Assembly (NCBI GenBank): GCA_013204125.1 | Contig: JABMOP010000207.1 | Span: 1-12,201 of the forward strand | Source of the DNA: Rhodospirillales bacterium | Lineage (GTDB): Bacteria > Pseudomonadota > Alphaproteobacteria > Rhodospirillales > UBA2165 | DNA: 12,201 bases | Reading direction: 5' to 3' | Shown: in pieces, positions 1 to 6,357 of the stretch | Layout: every line of letters starts with the position of its first letter | How positions within the stretch are numbered: position 1 is the stretch's first letter | Translations under genes and position numbers: made by a program | The notes under the pieces: model-generated | What the model was told of the DNA's origin: nothing | What the model saw: only the letters and a program-made list of their open reading frames with translations | The model's database searches: none

Positions 1-2
1 AA

Positions 3-143
3 GATATGGAAGCGATGGGCCCGGTGCGCATGAATGAAGTGGACGAGGCGCAGGCCAATGTGGTCAGCACCGCCAAACAATTAGCCGATAGCGGCGAAAT
101 CATCATCGTCAGCGGCGGCGACGAAGAAGAACTCGTCTTCTAA
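3..143 (+). CDS. fliG: Flagellar motor switch protein FliG, C-terminal end (5' truncated by window)
   Basis: Only the last 46 codons are present, ending in TAA. The peptide begins DMEAMGPVRMNEVDEAQ and ends in an acidic tail, SGGDEEELVF. In FliG this is the end of the C-terminal domain, where the ExMExxGPVR stretch is followed by a helix that continues as an ExGxI strand and an acidic tail. FliG sits in the flagellar C-ring at the cytoplasmic face of the motor, couples to the stator and takes part in switching rotation. The upstream part, including the charged torque helix, lies outside the window. In many alphaproteobacteria fliH follows fliG, but here a terminator follows at once and the next gene is on the opposite strand. 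So fliG is the last gene of its transcription unit in this genome. Confidence 0.88.
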   Translation, partial: DMEAMGPVRMNEVDEAQANVVSTAKQLADSGEIIIVSGGDEEELVF

Positions 144-159
144 GTGGGCCTAATATAAA

Positions 160-198
160 AAAACGGCCCCGGTTTAAGCCGGAGCCGTTTTATTTTTC
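160..198. terminator. Bidirectional rho-independent terminator between fliG and the gentisate-dioxygenase-like gene
   Basis: The stem pairs 160-172 with 179-191, 12 of 13 positions (one C/A mismatch at 168/183), around the 6-nt loop at 173-178. A T-rich tail follows on the plus strand (188-197). The A-rich run at 152-163 gives a U-tract on the minus strand. It therefore ends fliG rightward and the catabolic operon leftward. Confidence 0.9.
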
Positions 199-226
199 TG
201 ATCCAGCGCCTTAAGCGGGCGGCAAT

Positions 227-1399
227 TTAATCTTCCAGCTCGATGACCGAGCCGGCTTTGGTTTTGCCTTGGGCGTTGTAATGGCCGATGCAATCGATGA
301 TCGGGCTATCCGAATAGGAATAAAGAATTGCATCTTCCTTGCCGGTGTTTTTGTGTTTGCGCCAAAGATGGCTGGGCGCGACAAAGAAATCGCTTTGCGA
401 CCAGTCCAGTTCCGTGCCGTCCACGGTGGTGACGCCTTGGCCTTCCAATACGCTATAGACCGAGTTGGCGGTGTGGCGGTATTCCAAGGTTTCTTCGCCG
501 GGGCGTAGCAATTGCGCCTTATAGGCAAGCGATGGGAACAAGGGACGCCCATTGGCCGGGTTCACAAATTCCATGATGATGCCTTCGTGCGGGTCACCAT
601 CCATATCGCGAAGATCTTTCAACGCCGTGGCGATATCGGCGCCGGCGTAATAGAACATTTCGGTCTGTTTCTTGCCTATGCCGCGGCTGGGGCCTTTGAA
701 GCGCGGCAACATGCCGCCATTGCCGAAGAACTTGGTGGAAAATCCCTGTTCCGGCGCGTCGTTCATCTTGGCGTTTTCATGATCGTTGCGCACCCAAATG
801 AGGCCAAGGAAATCCATCAACGGCCAATCCAGCGTATCGGCCCAGATCACCGGCGTATCGTCATCATTGCCGTGGGCGTGCCAGGTGCCGTTGGGGGTTA
901 AGATCAAATCACCGCGATTGGCGGGGAAGCGTTCGCCTTCCACATAGGTATAGCCGCCGCCGTCGGACAAGATGGTGCGGCTGGCGTTCGGCGTGTGCAT
1001 ATGGGGGACCGCGTCATCGCCTTTTTTATAGATCGATATGGCGATGCGGATGGTATTGGTGACTTTGTATCCGGTAGAAAAGGCCGGATTGGTCAGCAGG
1101 ATCGATTGCCGCTCGGTCAATTCCAGCGGGCAAAGCTCAGCCAATTTGTAAAGGTAATCGGAGAAATAGTCCCATTTCCAGATATACGGGACGGCCTTGG
1201 CATTTTCCAAGGGCAAGCCGTGTTCGGCAATGGTCGGCGGTTCAGAATCATGGGTATGCCACGGTTTCTGGCTCGCCGAATTCCATTTGGTCCTGATCCA
1301 AATATTGTTGGCCATGGCTTCTTCGTTCATGGCTTCCAGCTCTTCGAGGATGCCGCTTAATTCCTCCGCCCGTTCCGGGCTGACGCTATCTGGTGACAT
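227..1399 (-). CDS. Gentisate 1,2-dioxygenase-like bicupin ring-cleavage dioxygenase
   Basis: The protein has 390 residues and two cupin domains, as in gentisate 1,2-dioxygenase, 1-hydroxy-2-naphthoate dioxygenase and salicylate 1,2-dioxygenase. These use Fe(II) and O2 to open an aromatic ring beside the carboxylate. The N-terminal cupin has HMHTPNASR (His133 and His135, the HxH iron ligands). It is followed by GDLILTPNGTWHAHG, with a distal His at 174 or 176. The C-terminal cupin has EYRHTANSVYSVLEGQG (about 307-322) and FFVAPSHLWRKHKN (about 339-351), matching the second barrel of the family. The AMANNIWIRTKWN and YIWKWDYF segments match the family N-terminus. The ATG at 1399 is preceded by AAGAGGTAGCAAC, a good ribosome site. 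It is the last gene of the leftward set, 116 nt after the dehydrogenase. Which member of the family it is cannot be told from sequence alone; the fold and class are secure. Confidence 0.87.
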   Translation of the reverse strand: MSPDSVSPERAEELSGILEELEAMNEEAMANNIWIRTKWNSASQKPWHTHDSEPPTIAEHGLPLENAKAVPYIWKWDYFSDYLYKLAELCPLELTERQSILLTNPAFSTGYKVTNTIRIAISIYKKGDDAVPHMHTPNASRTILSDGGGYTYVEGERFPANRGDLILTPNGTWHAHGNDDDTPVIWADTLDWPLMDFLGLIWVRNDHENAKMNDAPEQGFSTKFFGNGGMLPRFKGPSRGIGKKQTEMFYYAGADIATALKDLRDMDGDPHEGIIMEFVNPANGRPLFPSLAYKAQLLRPGEETLEYRHTANSVYSVLEGQGVTTVDGTELDWSQSDFFVAPSHLWRKHKNTGKEDAILYSYSDSPIIDCIGHYNAQGKTKAGSVIELED

Positions 1400-1515
1400 T
1401 GTTGCTACCTCTTTATCTATTATTCTTAAAAATTCACGCTCTGCCGAAGGCTTGGGGTATAGAGTTTTTGTCGGCTTCGGCTTTGATTTTGGTCAAGCTT
1501 CTCTCATATCAGCCG
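1400..1515. other. 116-nt intergenic gap inside the leftward catabolic operon
   Basis: This gap lies between the dehydrogenase stop and the dioxygenase start. It holds a weak 7-bp inverted repeat, GCCGAAG at 1443-1449 with CTTCGGC at 1475-1481, and a TTGACC hexamer read leftward near 1490-1495 with no convincing -10 at the right distance. I see no credible terminator or small ORF. Confidence 0.35.
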
Positions 1516-2466
1516 TTATGGCAATTCGTTCACGGTTTTGCCGTCGAGCCAGGAGCGGATATTGGCAACCGCGCCTTCGAAGAAATTGGTGAAATTTTCG
1601 CGGGTCACATAGCCTTGGTGGGGCGTCAGTATCAAATTTGGAAGCTGGCGCAAGGGGCTATTGGCGGCCAAAGGTTCTGTCTCAAACACATCCAGCCCGG
1701 CGCCGGCGATTTTTTTAGCCCGCAAAGCTTCGATCAGCGCCAGTTCATCGACGATCGGCCCGCGCGCCGTATTGATAAAAAATGCGGATCGTTTCATTTT
1801 GGCAAATTCCGCCGCCCCGATCAGGCTATGGTTGCGCGTCCCCAAATGCACATGAACCGAGATAAAGTCGGAACCGGCAAACATTTCATCTTTGCTTACA
1901 AGCCGGACGCCGGCCTCATTGCAGGCCTCCTCGGTCAAATTTTGACTCCAGGCGGCGACGTCCATGCCGAAAGCCTTGCCCACTTGGGCGACTTGAACGC
2001 CGAGTTTTCCGAGCCCGACAATGCCGAGCACCTTATCTTTTAATCCCAAATTGACGCCGATGCCGAAAGCGCCGCCGCGGGTTGCCGCATCTTCGGTAAC
2101 GATGCGCTTGGCGAGCGCCAGGATCAGCGCCCAGGCATGTTCCGCCGCCGGGTAATTGAGGGTCGGCGTGCCGGTCACGACGATGCCATTATCGCGGGCG
2201 GCTTTGCCGTCCAAGGACCAATTGCGCATGCCGCTTGTGTAAAGATGTTCCAATTTGGGCAGTTTTTCGAACAACGAGCGCGGAAACGGCGTCCGTTCGC
2301 GCATTATGCAAATGATCTCAAAATCGCCCAGCCGTTCGGCAAGCTCGTACTCGTTGGTCAAATGGTCGCGGAAGACTGTAATTTCCACATCGTCGTCCAA
2401 CGTCGACCAATCGGCAAATTCCAGGGCGACGTTTTCATAGTCATCAATGATGGCGAGCTTTTTCAT
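1516..2466 (-). CDS. D-2-hydroxyacid dehydrogenase (NAD-dependent)
   Basis: A 316-residue member of the D-isomer-specific 2-hydroxyacid dehydrogenase family (PGDH, glycerate and formate dehydrogenase type), which interconverts a 2-oxoacid and a D-2-hydroxyacid with NAD(P)H. The Rossmann motif is GIVGLGKLG at 148-156, and the next strand ends AAWSQN. The catalytic triad is visible: Arg235 in NTARGPIVDE, Glu264 in DVFETEP and His283 in TPHQGY. Length is normal and the frame intact. The start ATG lies 12 nt after the TAG of the decarboxylase and in the same reading frame. The only purine-rich stretch (AAAGGG) ends one base before the ATG, too close for a normal ribosome site, so coupling to the upstream gene is likely. 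The substrate is unknown; within this operon it may reduce or oxidise a keto-acid made by ring cleavage, which is inference. Confidence 0.88.
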   Translation of the reverse strand: MKKLAIIDDYENVALEFADWSTLDDDVEITVFRDHLTNEYELAERLGDFEIICIMRERTPFPRSLFEKLPKLEHLYTSGMRNWSLDGKAARDNGIVVTGTPTLNYPAAEHAWALILALAKRIVTEDAATRGGAFGIGVNLGLKDKVLGIVGLGKLGVQVAQVGKAFGMDVAAWSQNLTEEACNEAGVRLVSKDEMFAGSDFISVHVHLGTRNHSLIGAAEFAKMKRSAFFINTARGPIVDELALIEALRAKKIAGAGLDVFETEPLAANSPLRQLPNLILTPHQGYVTRENFTNFFEGAVANIRSWLDGKTVNELP

Positions 2467-2478
2467 GCCCTTTGCGTT

Positions 2479-3459
2479 CTACCCACGTACATCCAAAAAT
2501 AACTCATCCGCCGTGAGGCTTTCGGCAATCAAGCCTTGATCGACCATATAGGAAATCAAGGCTTCGATGGAATTGCGGTTGGCGTCCACGCCGTAGGGCC
2601 AGGGATCGCCGCCGAACAATTCTTCGACTTCGGCGATATCGCCGTAAAGAAACGGCAGCATGATTTTCTGCGCGCCGGAAAAACCAAGCTCGGCGAAGGC
2701 GATATCCTTGGATTTGTTAAATGCATCGTAGAGCGGCTTGGCAATCCATGGATTGGCTTTAAAGACGTCATCGCGGATTGCGACCAGATGCATGATCGGA
2801 TGGATGCCGGTGCGGATGTAATAGTCTTTTTCTTCGGCGCGGAAATCAGGAAACAGGCGTTCCACGTCGTCAGAGGTGACGATTGAATCGGGCATACGCG
2901 AACCTAAGACCGCGTCCAATTCACCAGCCGCCAGCATATCGCTTAGAGATTTGCCGCTATCGTTGATTTCGATATCGACCGGTTTCAAGAGCGGCGGCAC
3001 CTTGGCGTTGCCGTGGCTGCCGGCTTTTTCGATGGCGCCCTGAACCCAGTGGACGCCGCTTAAATCAACGCCGTGATCGCTTTCCAGCATACCCCGGATC
3101 CAGATCGCCGCGGTCTGGGTGTAAAGCGGCGTGCCGATGCGCTTGCCGGCCAAATCTTTCGGCGCTTTGATGCCGGCGTTTTTATTGACGCAGATGAAAC
3201 CGTGGCGGAAGGCTTTGGAGGGAAACACCGGGAGCGCGACGAACGGGCAATTGCCCTGGCCGGTCATCGAAATGAACTCGGATGTCGATAATTCGGACAT
3301 ATCGAATTCGCGGTTTTGCACCATGCGGTCAAAAATTTCGCGCGGCGCTTGGATCGGATCAAATACGAGATCGATACCTTCCACTTTGACTTCGCCATTT
3401 TGCAGGGCGTCCATGCGGTCATACGCACCGCTGGCAAAAGTCAGTTTCAAATCGGCCAT
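2479..3459 (-). CDS. 4,5-dihydroxyphthalate decarboxylase-like protein
   Basis: This 326-residue protein fits the 4,5-dihydroxyphthalate decarboxylase family (Pht5/PhtD type), which shares the periplasmic-binding-protein fold and is often misannotated as an ABC substrate-binding protein. Family-like stretches are ASGAYDRMDALQNGEV (9-24), REIFDRMVQNREFDMSELS (40-58), PFVALPVFPSKAFRHGFICVN (72-92), GKRIGTPLYTQTAAIWIRG (105-123) and YYIRTGIHPIMHLVAIRDDV (213-232). There is no signal peptide or lipobox: the N-terminus MADLKLTFASG leads straight into the first strand. The protein should therefore be cytosolic, fitting an enzyme rather than a transporter component. The ATG at 3459 has GGGAG six bases upstream. 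The stop is TAG. A binding protein of NMT1/THI5 type is the main alternative; lack of an export signal and of any ABC permease nearby argues against it. Confidence 0.8.
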   Translation of the reverse strand: MADLKLTFASGAYDRMDALQNGEVKVEGIDLVFDPIQAPREIFDRMVQNREFDMSELSTSEFISMTGQGNCPFVALPVFPSKAFRHGFICVNKNAGIKAPKDLAGKRIGTPLYTQTAAIWIRGMLESDHGVDLSGVHWVQGAIEKAGSHGNAKVPPLLKPVDIEINDSGKSLSDMLAAGELDAVLGSRMPDSIVTSDDVERLFPDFRAEEKDYYIRTGIHPIMHLVAIRDDVFKANPWIAKPLYDAFNKSKDIAFAELGFSGAQKIMLPFLYGDIAEVEELFGGDPWPYGVDANRNSIEALISYMVDQGLIAESLTADELFLDVRG

Positions 3460-3502
3460 AGATAGCTCCCGGTGGTGATATTTAAACTAGAATCTATCCG
3501 GC

Positions 3503-3961
3503 TTAGGCGCCTTCGATCTCGCTTAAGGGCTTGTGGCTGAGCTGTTCGGCGCGTTCAAGCTTGACCAGTACCGCCCGGCCCTTTTTTTCGGGATCGCTTG
3601 TGCGTTCCGGCTCGACCATTTCATTCCACACCCGTTCACGAACTTCGCCGTCTTCGGCGTGAACTTCGGCGATGCCATAAAACCGAGCAACACCGCCGGC
3701 CGGCAACGTACCGTTACCGCCGCGCGCGCCAAGTTCCGGATTGCGGAAAAATACGGTTACTTTTGTGCCGTCTTCGACCGTCTCGAAGGTATGGCCTTTG
3801 CCGCGGTCCCAATAGGCTAGGGTGTCTCCGTCATAAACAATGACGCTGCCGCGCGGGCTTACTTGAGGATACCCGTCATCCATCATGATCGAAACCAGGC
3901 AAAGATTTTTCGGATAAGCGGTCGAGATATATTCGTGAAGAATTTCGGGTATGAGTGCCAT
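3503..3961 (-). CDS. Pyridoxamine 5'-phosphate oxidase family (FMN split-barrel) protein
   Basis: A 152-residue protein starting MALIPEILHEYIS. It resembles small PNPOx-like split-barrel proteins, which bind FMN or F420 and reduce or oxidise small molecules. The pattern includes KNLCLVSIMMDDGYPQVSPRG (18-38), DGDTLAYWDRGKGHTFETVE (44-63), TKVTVFFRNPE (66-76) and GVARFYGIAEVH (90-101). The frame extends upstream to an ATG at 3991, but that ATG has no ribosome site and would begin 14 bp from the tRNA. The ATG at 3961 has AGGGGGATC nine bases upstream, so it is preferred. It is the first protein gene after tRNA-Glu and stands 43 nt before the decarboxylase, so a role beside the catabolic enzymes is likely. 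Substrate and cofactor cannot be read here. Confidence 0.78.
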   Translation of the reverse strand: MALIPEILHEYISTAYPKNLCLVSIMMDDGYPQVSPRGSVIVYDGDTLAYWDRGKGHTFETVEDGTKVTVFFRNPELGARGGNGTLPAGGVARFYGIAEVHAEDGEVRERVWNEMVEPERTSDPEKKGRAVLVKLERAEQLSHKPLSEIEGA

Positions 3962-4004
3962 TGAAGTGATCCCCCTGTTGGCGTGAATCATTAAATTTAA
4001 AGGT

Positions 4005-4080
4005 TGGTATCCCCAAGGGGAGTCGAACCCCTGTTTCCGGCGTGAGAGGCCAGCGTCCTAGGCCGCTAGACGATGGGGAC
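4005..4080 (-). tRNA. tRNA-Glu (anticodon CTC), CCA encoded
   Basis: Read on the minus strand, the 76-nt gene starts GTCCCCA at 4080 and its 3' strand TGGGGAT pairs with it (one G-U at position 1:72). A discriminator A and an encoded CCA follow (4005-4007). The anticodon arm is CTGGC-CTCTCAC-GCCGG, giving anticodon CTC at plus-strand 4044-4046, which reads GAG. The T arm is AGGGG-TTCGACT-CCCCT. The D-arm GTCTAGCGGCCTAGGAC is typical of tRNA-Glu. It lies 43 nt upstream of the flavin-protein gene on the same strand with no terminator seen between them. Confidence 0.96.
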
Positions 4081-4220
4081 CCAGAAATAACGTGTTGTCC
4101 CGACTTTCCCAATTTTTAGGCGACAATTCAAGCACCAGGGAGATCGTTCCAATTGACCCGATCCGCGATGATGACTTCGATCGGTATTTTTTAGATCGGG
4201 TTGGCGATTAAACCCGGCTG
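4081..4220. other. Intergenic region between tRNA-Glu and the cupin gene
   Basis: This 140-nt stretch holds no ORF I would defend. It contains a 6-bp inverted repeat CGGGTT/AACCCG (4197-4202 with 4211-4216, 8-nt loop) just after the cupin stop. That repeat has no U-tract in the cupin's direction, so it is a poor terminator. It also holds GATCGG repeats around 4178-4200. No tRNA promoter with acceptable -10 placement could be identified on the minus strand. Confidence 0.4.
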
Positions 4221-4790
4221 TTATTGGGCCGACCCCGACCCGGCCGCTCCTTCTTTCATGTCCGGTGTCATCAACGTAAACGAACTATCTTTCATGTCGA
4301 AGCGCTTGGTCGCCAATTTGGTCAGGTCGGTCCCGGTGACCCTGATAAAACGGGATTTTTCGGGAAAATGGATCGAATGGACGGCGTGGGATGCAAAGTA
4401 ACCTGCATTTCCAGGTTCCAGACGATACTTTTTCCTCACTTCCAATTCGGCGTGGCCGTCTTCGGTGCCGTCGTCCTTACGGTCATATTCGGTCATTTCG
4501 GTCCACCCGACCGCTTGGCCGTAAATAGCCCAGGACGCGCCATGATCGTGCGGCGGCGAGGTGCGCCCGTCCGCTTGAATATGGGCGAGCAGCAGAAAAT
4601 CGGTCTCTTCGTCGTGATACAGCTCGTGCGTTCCGACCTCTGCATCCGGGCTGCAATGTTCTTGAATGAAATCCTCATTGGTCAGAAGTTTTTCGAGATG
4701 CCCGCGAATGGCGTCTAAATTCGCGGCGCCTTTATTGCCGTCGATCTCGCTTCTGCAGTCGTTACAAAAATTTTCCATTGTATATGCCAT
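4221..4790 (-). CDS. Cupin-fold metal-dependent protein, cysteine-dioxygenase-like
   Basis: The 189-residue protein looks like the single-domain cupins related to thiol dioxygenases (cysteine dioxygenase type). First metal motif: PPHDHGASWAIYGQAVG with His81 and His83. The second cupin motif, GNAGYFASHAVHSIHFPE, offers His135, His138 or His141 as third ligand. The 3-His arrangement without the cupin Glu is usual for cysteine dioxygenase relatives. The N-terminal 65 residues are helical and begin MENFCNDC, with two cysteines three apart. The C-terminus is a short Gly/Ala/Ser tail. The ATG at 4790 has an excellent AAGGAG site six bases upstream. It is divergent from the OsmC-like gene, with 119 nt between them. 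Substrate unknown: oxidation of a small thiol is a family-based guess, and its OsmC neighbour is also thiol-related. Confidence 0.7.
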   Translation of the reverse strand: MAYTMENFCNDCRSEIDGNKGAANLDAIRGHLEKLLTNEDFIQEHCSPDAEVGTHELYHDEETDFLLLAHIQADGRTSPPHDHGASWAIYGQAVGWTEMTEYDRKDDGTEDGHAELEVRKKYRLEPGNAGYFASHAVHSIHFPEKSRFIRVTGTDLTKLATKRFDMKDSSFTLMTPDMKEGAAGSGSAQ

Positions 4791-4818
4791 CGTCGTCTCC
4801 TTTCTTAGTTTAAGTCAG

Positions 4819-4839
4819 TTTCGAATATTATTGCCGAAA
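4819..4839. promoter_or_regulatory. 21-bp inverted repeat, candidate operator for the divergent cupin/OsmC genes
   Basis: The arms TTTCG (4819-4823) and CGAAA (4835-4839) are perfect, with further partial symmetry at the centre (AT-rich). It lies 28 bp upstream of the cupin start and about 70 bp upstream of the OsmC start, a fitting place for a shared regulator. No regulator gene is adjacent. Confidence 0.3.
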
Positions 4840-4849
4840 TATCCATCAG

Positions 4850-4877
4850 TTGTTTGTAGCCATTTAGCACCTATTAA
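4850..4877 (+). promoter_or_regulatory. Candidate sigma-70 promoter for the OsmC-amidohydrolase pair
   Basis: A TTGTTT hexamer at 4850-4855 and TATTAA at 4872-4877 are separated by 16 nt. Transcription would begin near 4884, about 12 nt before the ribosome site AGGGGAGG. The match is partial, 3 of 6 and 4 of 6 to consensus. Confidence 0.3.
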
Positions 4878-4909
4878 TTTAAGCATAGAGTCGGATAGGG
4901 GAGGCGCAA

Positions 4910-5329
4910 TTGGCCAGTGTTGTTTTTGAAAACGATGGATCCAGCCAACAATTCACCGGCGTATCGGCGGGCGGGGATATTTTTATTGATCGAAAAGCCG
5001 GCATCGGGCCAAGCTCGGGCGAATATCTGCTGTTTTCGCTTGGTTCCTGCGTCATCGGTATGCTTCGAAATTATCTGGTTGCCAAGGACGTCGAAATTGA
5101 TGGGCTCAGGGTCGAATTGGTCTCCGAAGTGGATGAAGAGACGAAGGCCTATGAAAAAATTCACATTGTCATCAAAAGCGGATCACCGCTATCCGATAAA
5201 TTGCGCGCCGTATTTTTGAACGTGGCAAAAACCTGCCGCATCCATAGGACCTTGGAAGGTGGCCCGGAAATGAGCGTCGAAATCATGGAAATGGAGTCCG
5301 CCCAGCCGTCGGCTGCGCCAGGCGAATAG
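4910..5329 (+). CDS. OsmC/Ohr family protein
   Basis: A 139-residue OsmC-like protein. Family members are thiol peroxidases that detoxify organic hydroperoxides with a reactive cysteine pair, or relatives of unknown activity. The central helix motif is GIGPSSGEYLLFSLGSCV (31-48), with Cys47 as the likely peroxidatic residue. The second motif is AKTCRIHRTLEGG (106-118), with Cys109. The C-terminus is a short disordered tail, SAQPSAAPGE. The start is TTG at 4910; the preceding AGGGGAGG six bases away fixes this choice, and no better ATG exists nearby. The stop is TAG. The amidohydrolase follows after 14 nt, so the two are probably cotranscribed. Both cysteines present suggests redox activity; oxidant and reductant are unknown. 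Confidence 0.82.
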   Translation: MASVVFENDGSSQQFTGVSAGGDIFIDRKAGIGPSSGEYLLFSLGSCVIGMLRNYLVAKDVEIDGLRVELVSEVDEETKAYEKIHIVIKSGSPLSDKLRAVFLNVAKTCRIHRTLEGGPEMSVEIMEMESAQPSAAPGE

Positions 5330-5343
5330 CGGGTATTTTCTCG

Positions 5344-6357
5344 ATGATCATCGACATGCACTGCCACTATGTCCCGGAGCCGGTCGCGGAAATTTTGCGC
5401 AATCGGACATCGGCGCCGTTCGTCGAGAAACTGGCCGACGGGACCGAACAGCGTCATATGCCGGCCGGCAATATATTGTCTTTCGCCGATGATTACACCG
5501 ACATGGCGGACCTGCGAATTAATCACATGGATGAGATGGGAATTGATATCGAAGTTCTCTCCATGGGTCTTTTGTTCGGGCTTCATGCGTTGCCGATTGA
5601 AGAAGCGGTGGCCGTCGCGACCGCCTTCAACGATGATCTAAGCGCCCTTTGTAAAGGCCATCCCCATCGGTTTCGCGGGCTGGCACTTCTGCCGATGGCG
5701 GATATAGGCGCGGCGGCGCGGGAATACCGGCGGGCGCGGCTCGAACTTGGCTTGATCGGCGCTATACTGCCGGTCAATTCATTTGTCAGCCGCGAAGAGG
5801 CCGATAAAACGGCGGCCATATTTGAAGCGGCCCAGGAAACCGGTGGTCACATCTTCGTCCATCCCGGCCTCCGCGCCGATGAACTGGCCGCCATTGGCAA
5901 TAAAAAGAAAAACAAGCCTGCAGACCCCAATAGCACGGAACGCATGGCCCTCAAGGTCCAGCACAATCTGGCCCTGGCCATGGTGACGTTCAGTTTTTCC
6001 GATTTTCTGGACCCCTATCCGGATATCACGGTGCAGTTGGCGAATTTAGGCGGCACTTTGCCGATGGTGCTGGAACGCATGGATCATACGGTCACCAGCA
6101 GAATGTCCGAACGCCCGCTTCCGTCCAGCCAGCTTGGACGCATTTATCTTGATTGCGCCTCGCTCGGACCGAACGCTATCGATATAGCGGCCAAAGTCTA
6201 CGGTCCCGACAAATTGCTGTTTGGTTCCGATTATCCGATCTTCCCAATCGCCCAGGCCCTAGATGCGGTGAAAAATTCGAGCATCGACGATGACGCCAAG
6301 CAGAAACTTCTGGGCGGAAATGCTCAGACCCTAATTGATCGTTATCAGGCGGGTTGA
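5344..6357 (+). CDS. Amidohydrolase-2 family (ACMSD-type) metal-dependent hydrolase/decarboxylase
   Basis: A 337-residue TIM-barrel protein of the amidohydrolase-2 family, which includes 2-amino-3-carboxymuconate-6-semialdehyde decarboxylase (ACMSD) and aromatic acid decarboxylases or hydratases. Metal-site motifs are DMHCHYVPEP at the N-terminus (His6 and His8), IFVHPG (His173) and LLFGSDYPIF (Asp296). Other typical segments are VLSMG, FRGLALLPM and TVQLANLGGTLP. In relatives the last segment usually reads LAHxGG with a catalytic or metal-binding His; here the residue is Asn234 (codon AAT). The rest of the barrel looks intact and full length. The ATG at 5344 opens directly on the first strand; the ribosome site is weak, fitting coupling to the OsmC-like gene. 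The 3' end overlaps the convergent JAMM gene by 13 nt. The reaction is uncertain; the family link to aromatic carboxylic acids fits the neighbouring operon. Confidence 0.82.
   Translation: MIIDMHCHYVPEPVAEILRNRTSAPFVEKLADGTEQRHMPAGNILSFADDYTDMADLRINHMDEMGIDIEVLSMGLLFGLHALPIEEAVAVATAFNDDLSALCKGHPHRFRGLALLPMADIGAAAREYRRARLELGLIGAILPVNSFVSREEADKTAAIFEAAQETGGHIFVHPGLRADELAAIGNKKKNKPADPNSTERMALKVQHNLALAMVTFSFSDFLDPYPDITVQLANLGGTLPMVLERMDHTVTSRMSERPLPSSQLGRIYLDCASLGPNAIDIAAKVYGPDKLLFGSDYPIFPIAQALDAVKNSSIDDDAKQKLLGGNAQTLIDRYQAG

Noticed and set aside
1393..2043. 216-codon plus-strand ORF opposite the D-2-hydroxyacid dehydrogenase
   Set aside because: The opposite strand has a full Rossmann motif and Arg/Glu/His triad; the plus frame shows no recognisable family.
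2479..3459. Periplasmic ABC substrate-binding protein
   Set aside because: There is no signal peptide, no lipobox and no permease or ATPase nearby, and the motifs fit the dihydroxyphthalate decarboxylase family.
4005..4080. tRNA-Glu as the attachment site of an integrated island
   Set aside because: No integrase, no second copy of the tRNA 3' end and no clear base-composition change could be seen in the window.
4084..4112. TTGGGA-N17-TATTTC as the tRNA-Glu promoter (minus strand)
   Set aside because: The -10 would lie only 3 nt from the tRNA 5' end, placing the start site inside the tRNA.
4197..4216. Hairpin CGGGTT/AACCCG as terminator of the cupin gene
   Set aside because: The stem is only 6 bp, and in the cupin's direction it is followed by an A-run, not a U-tract.
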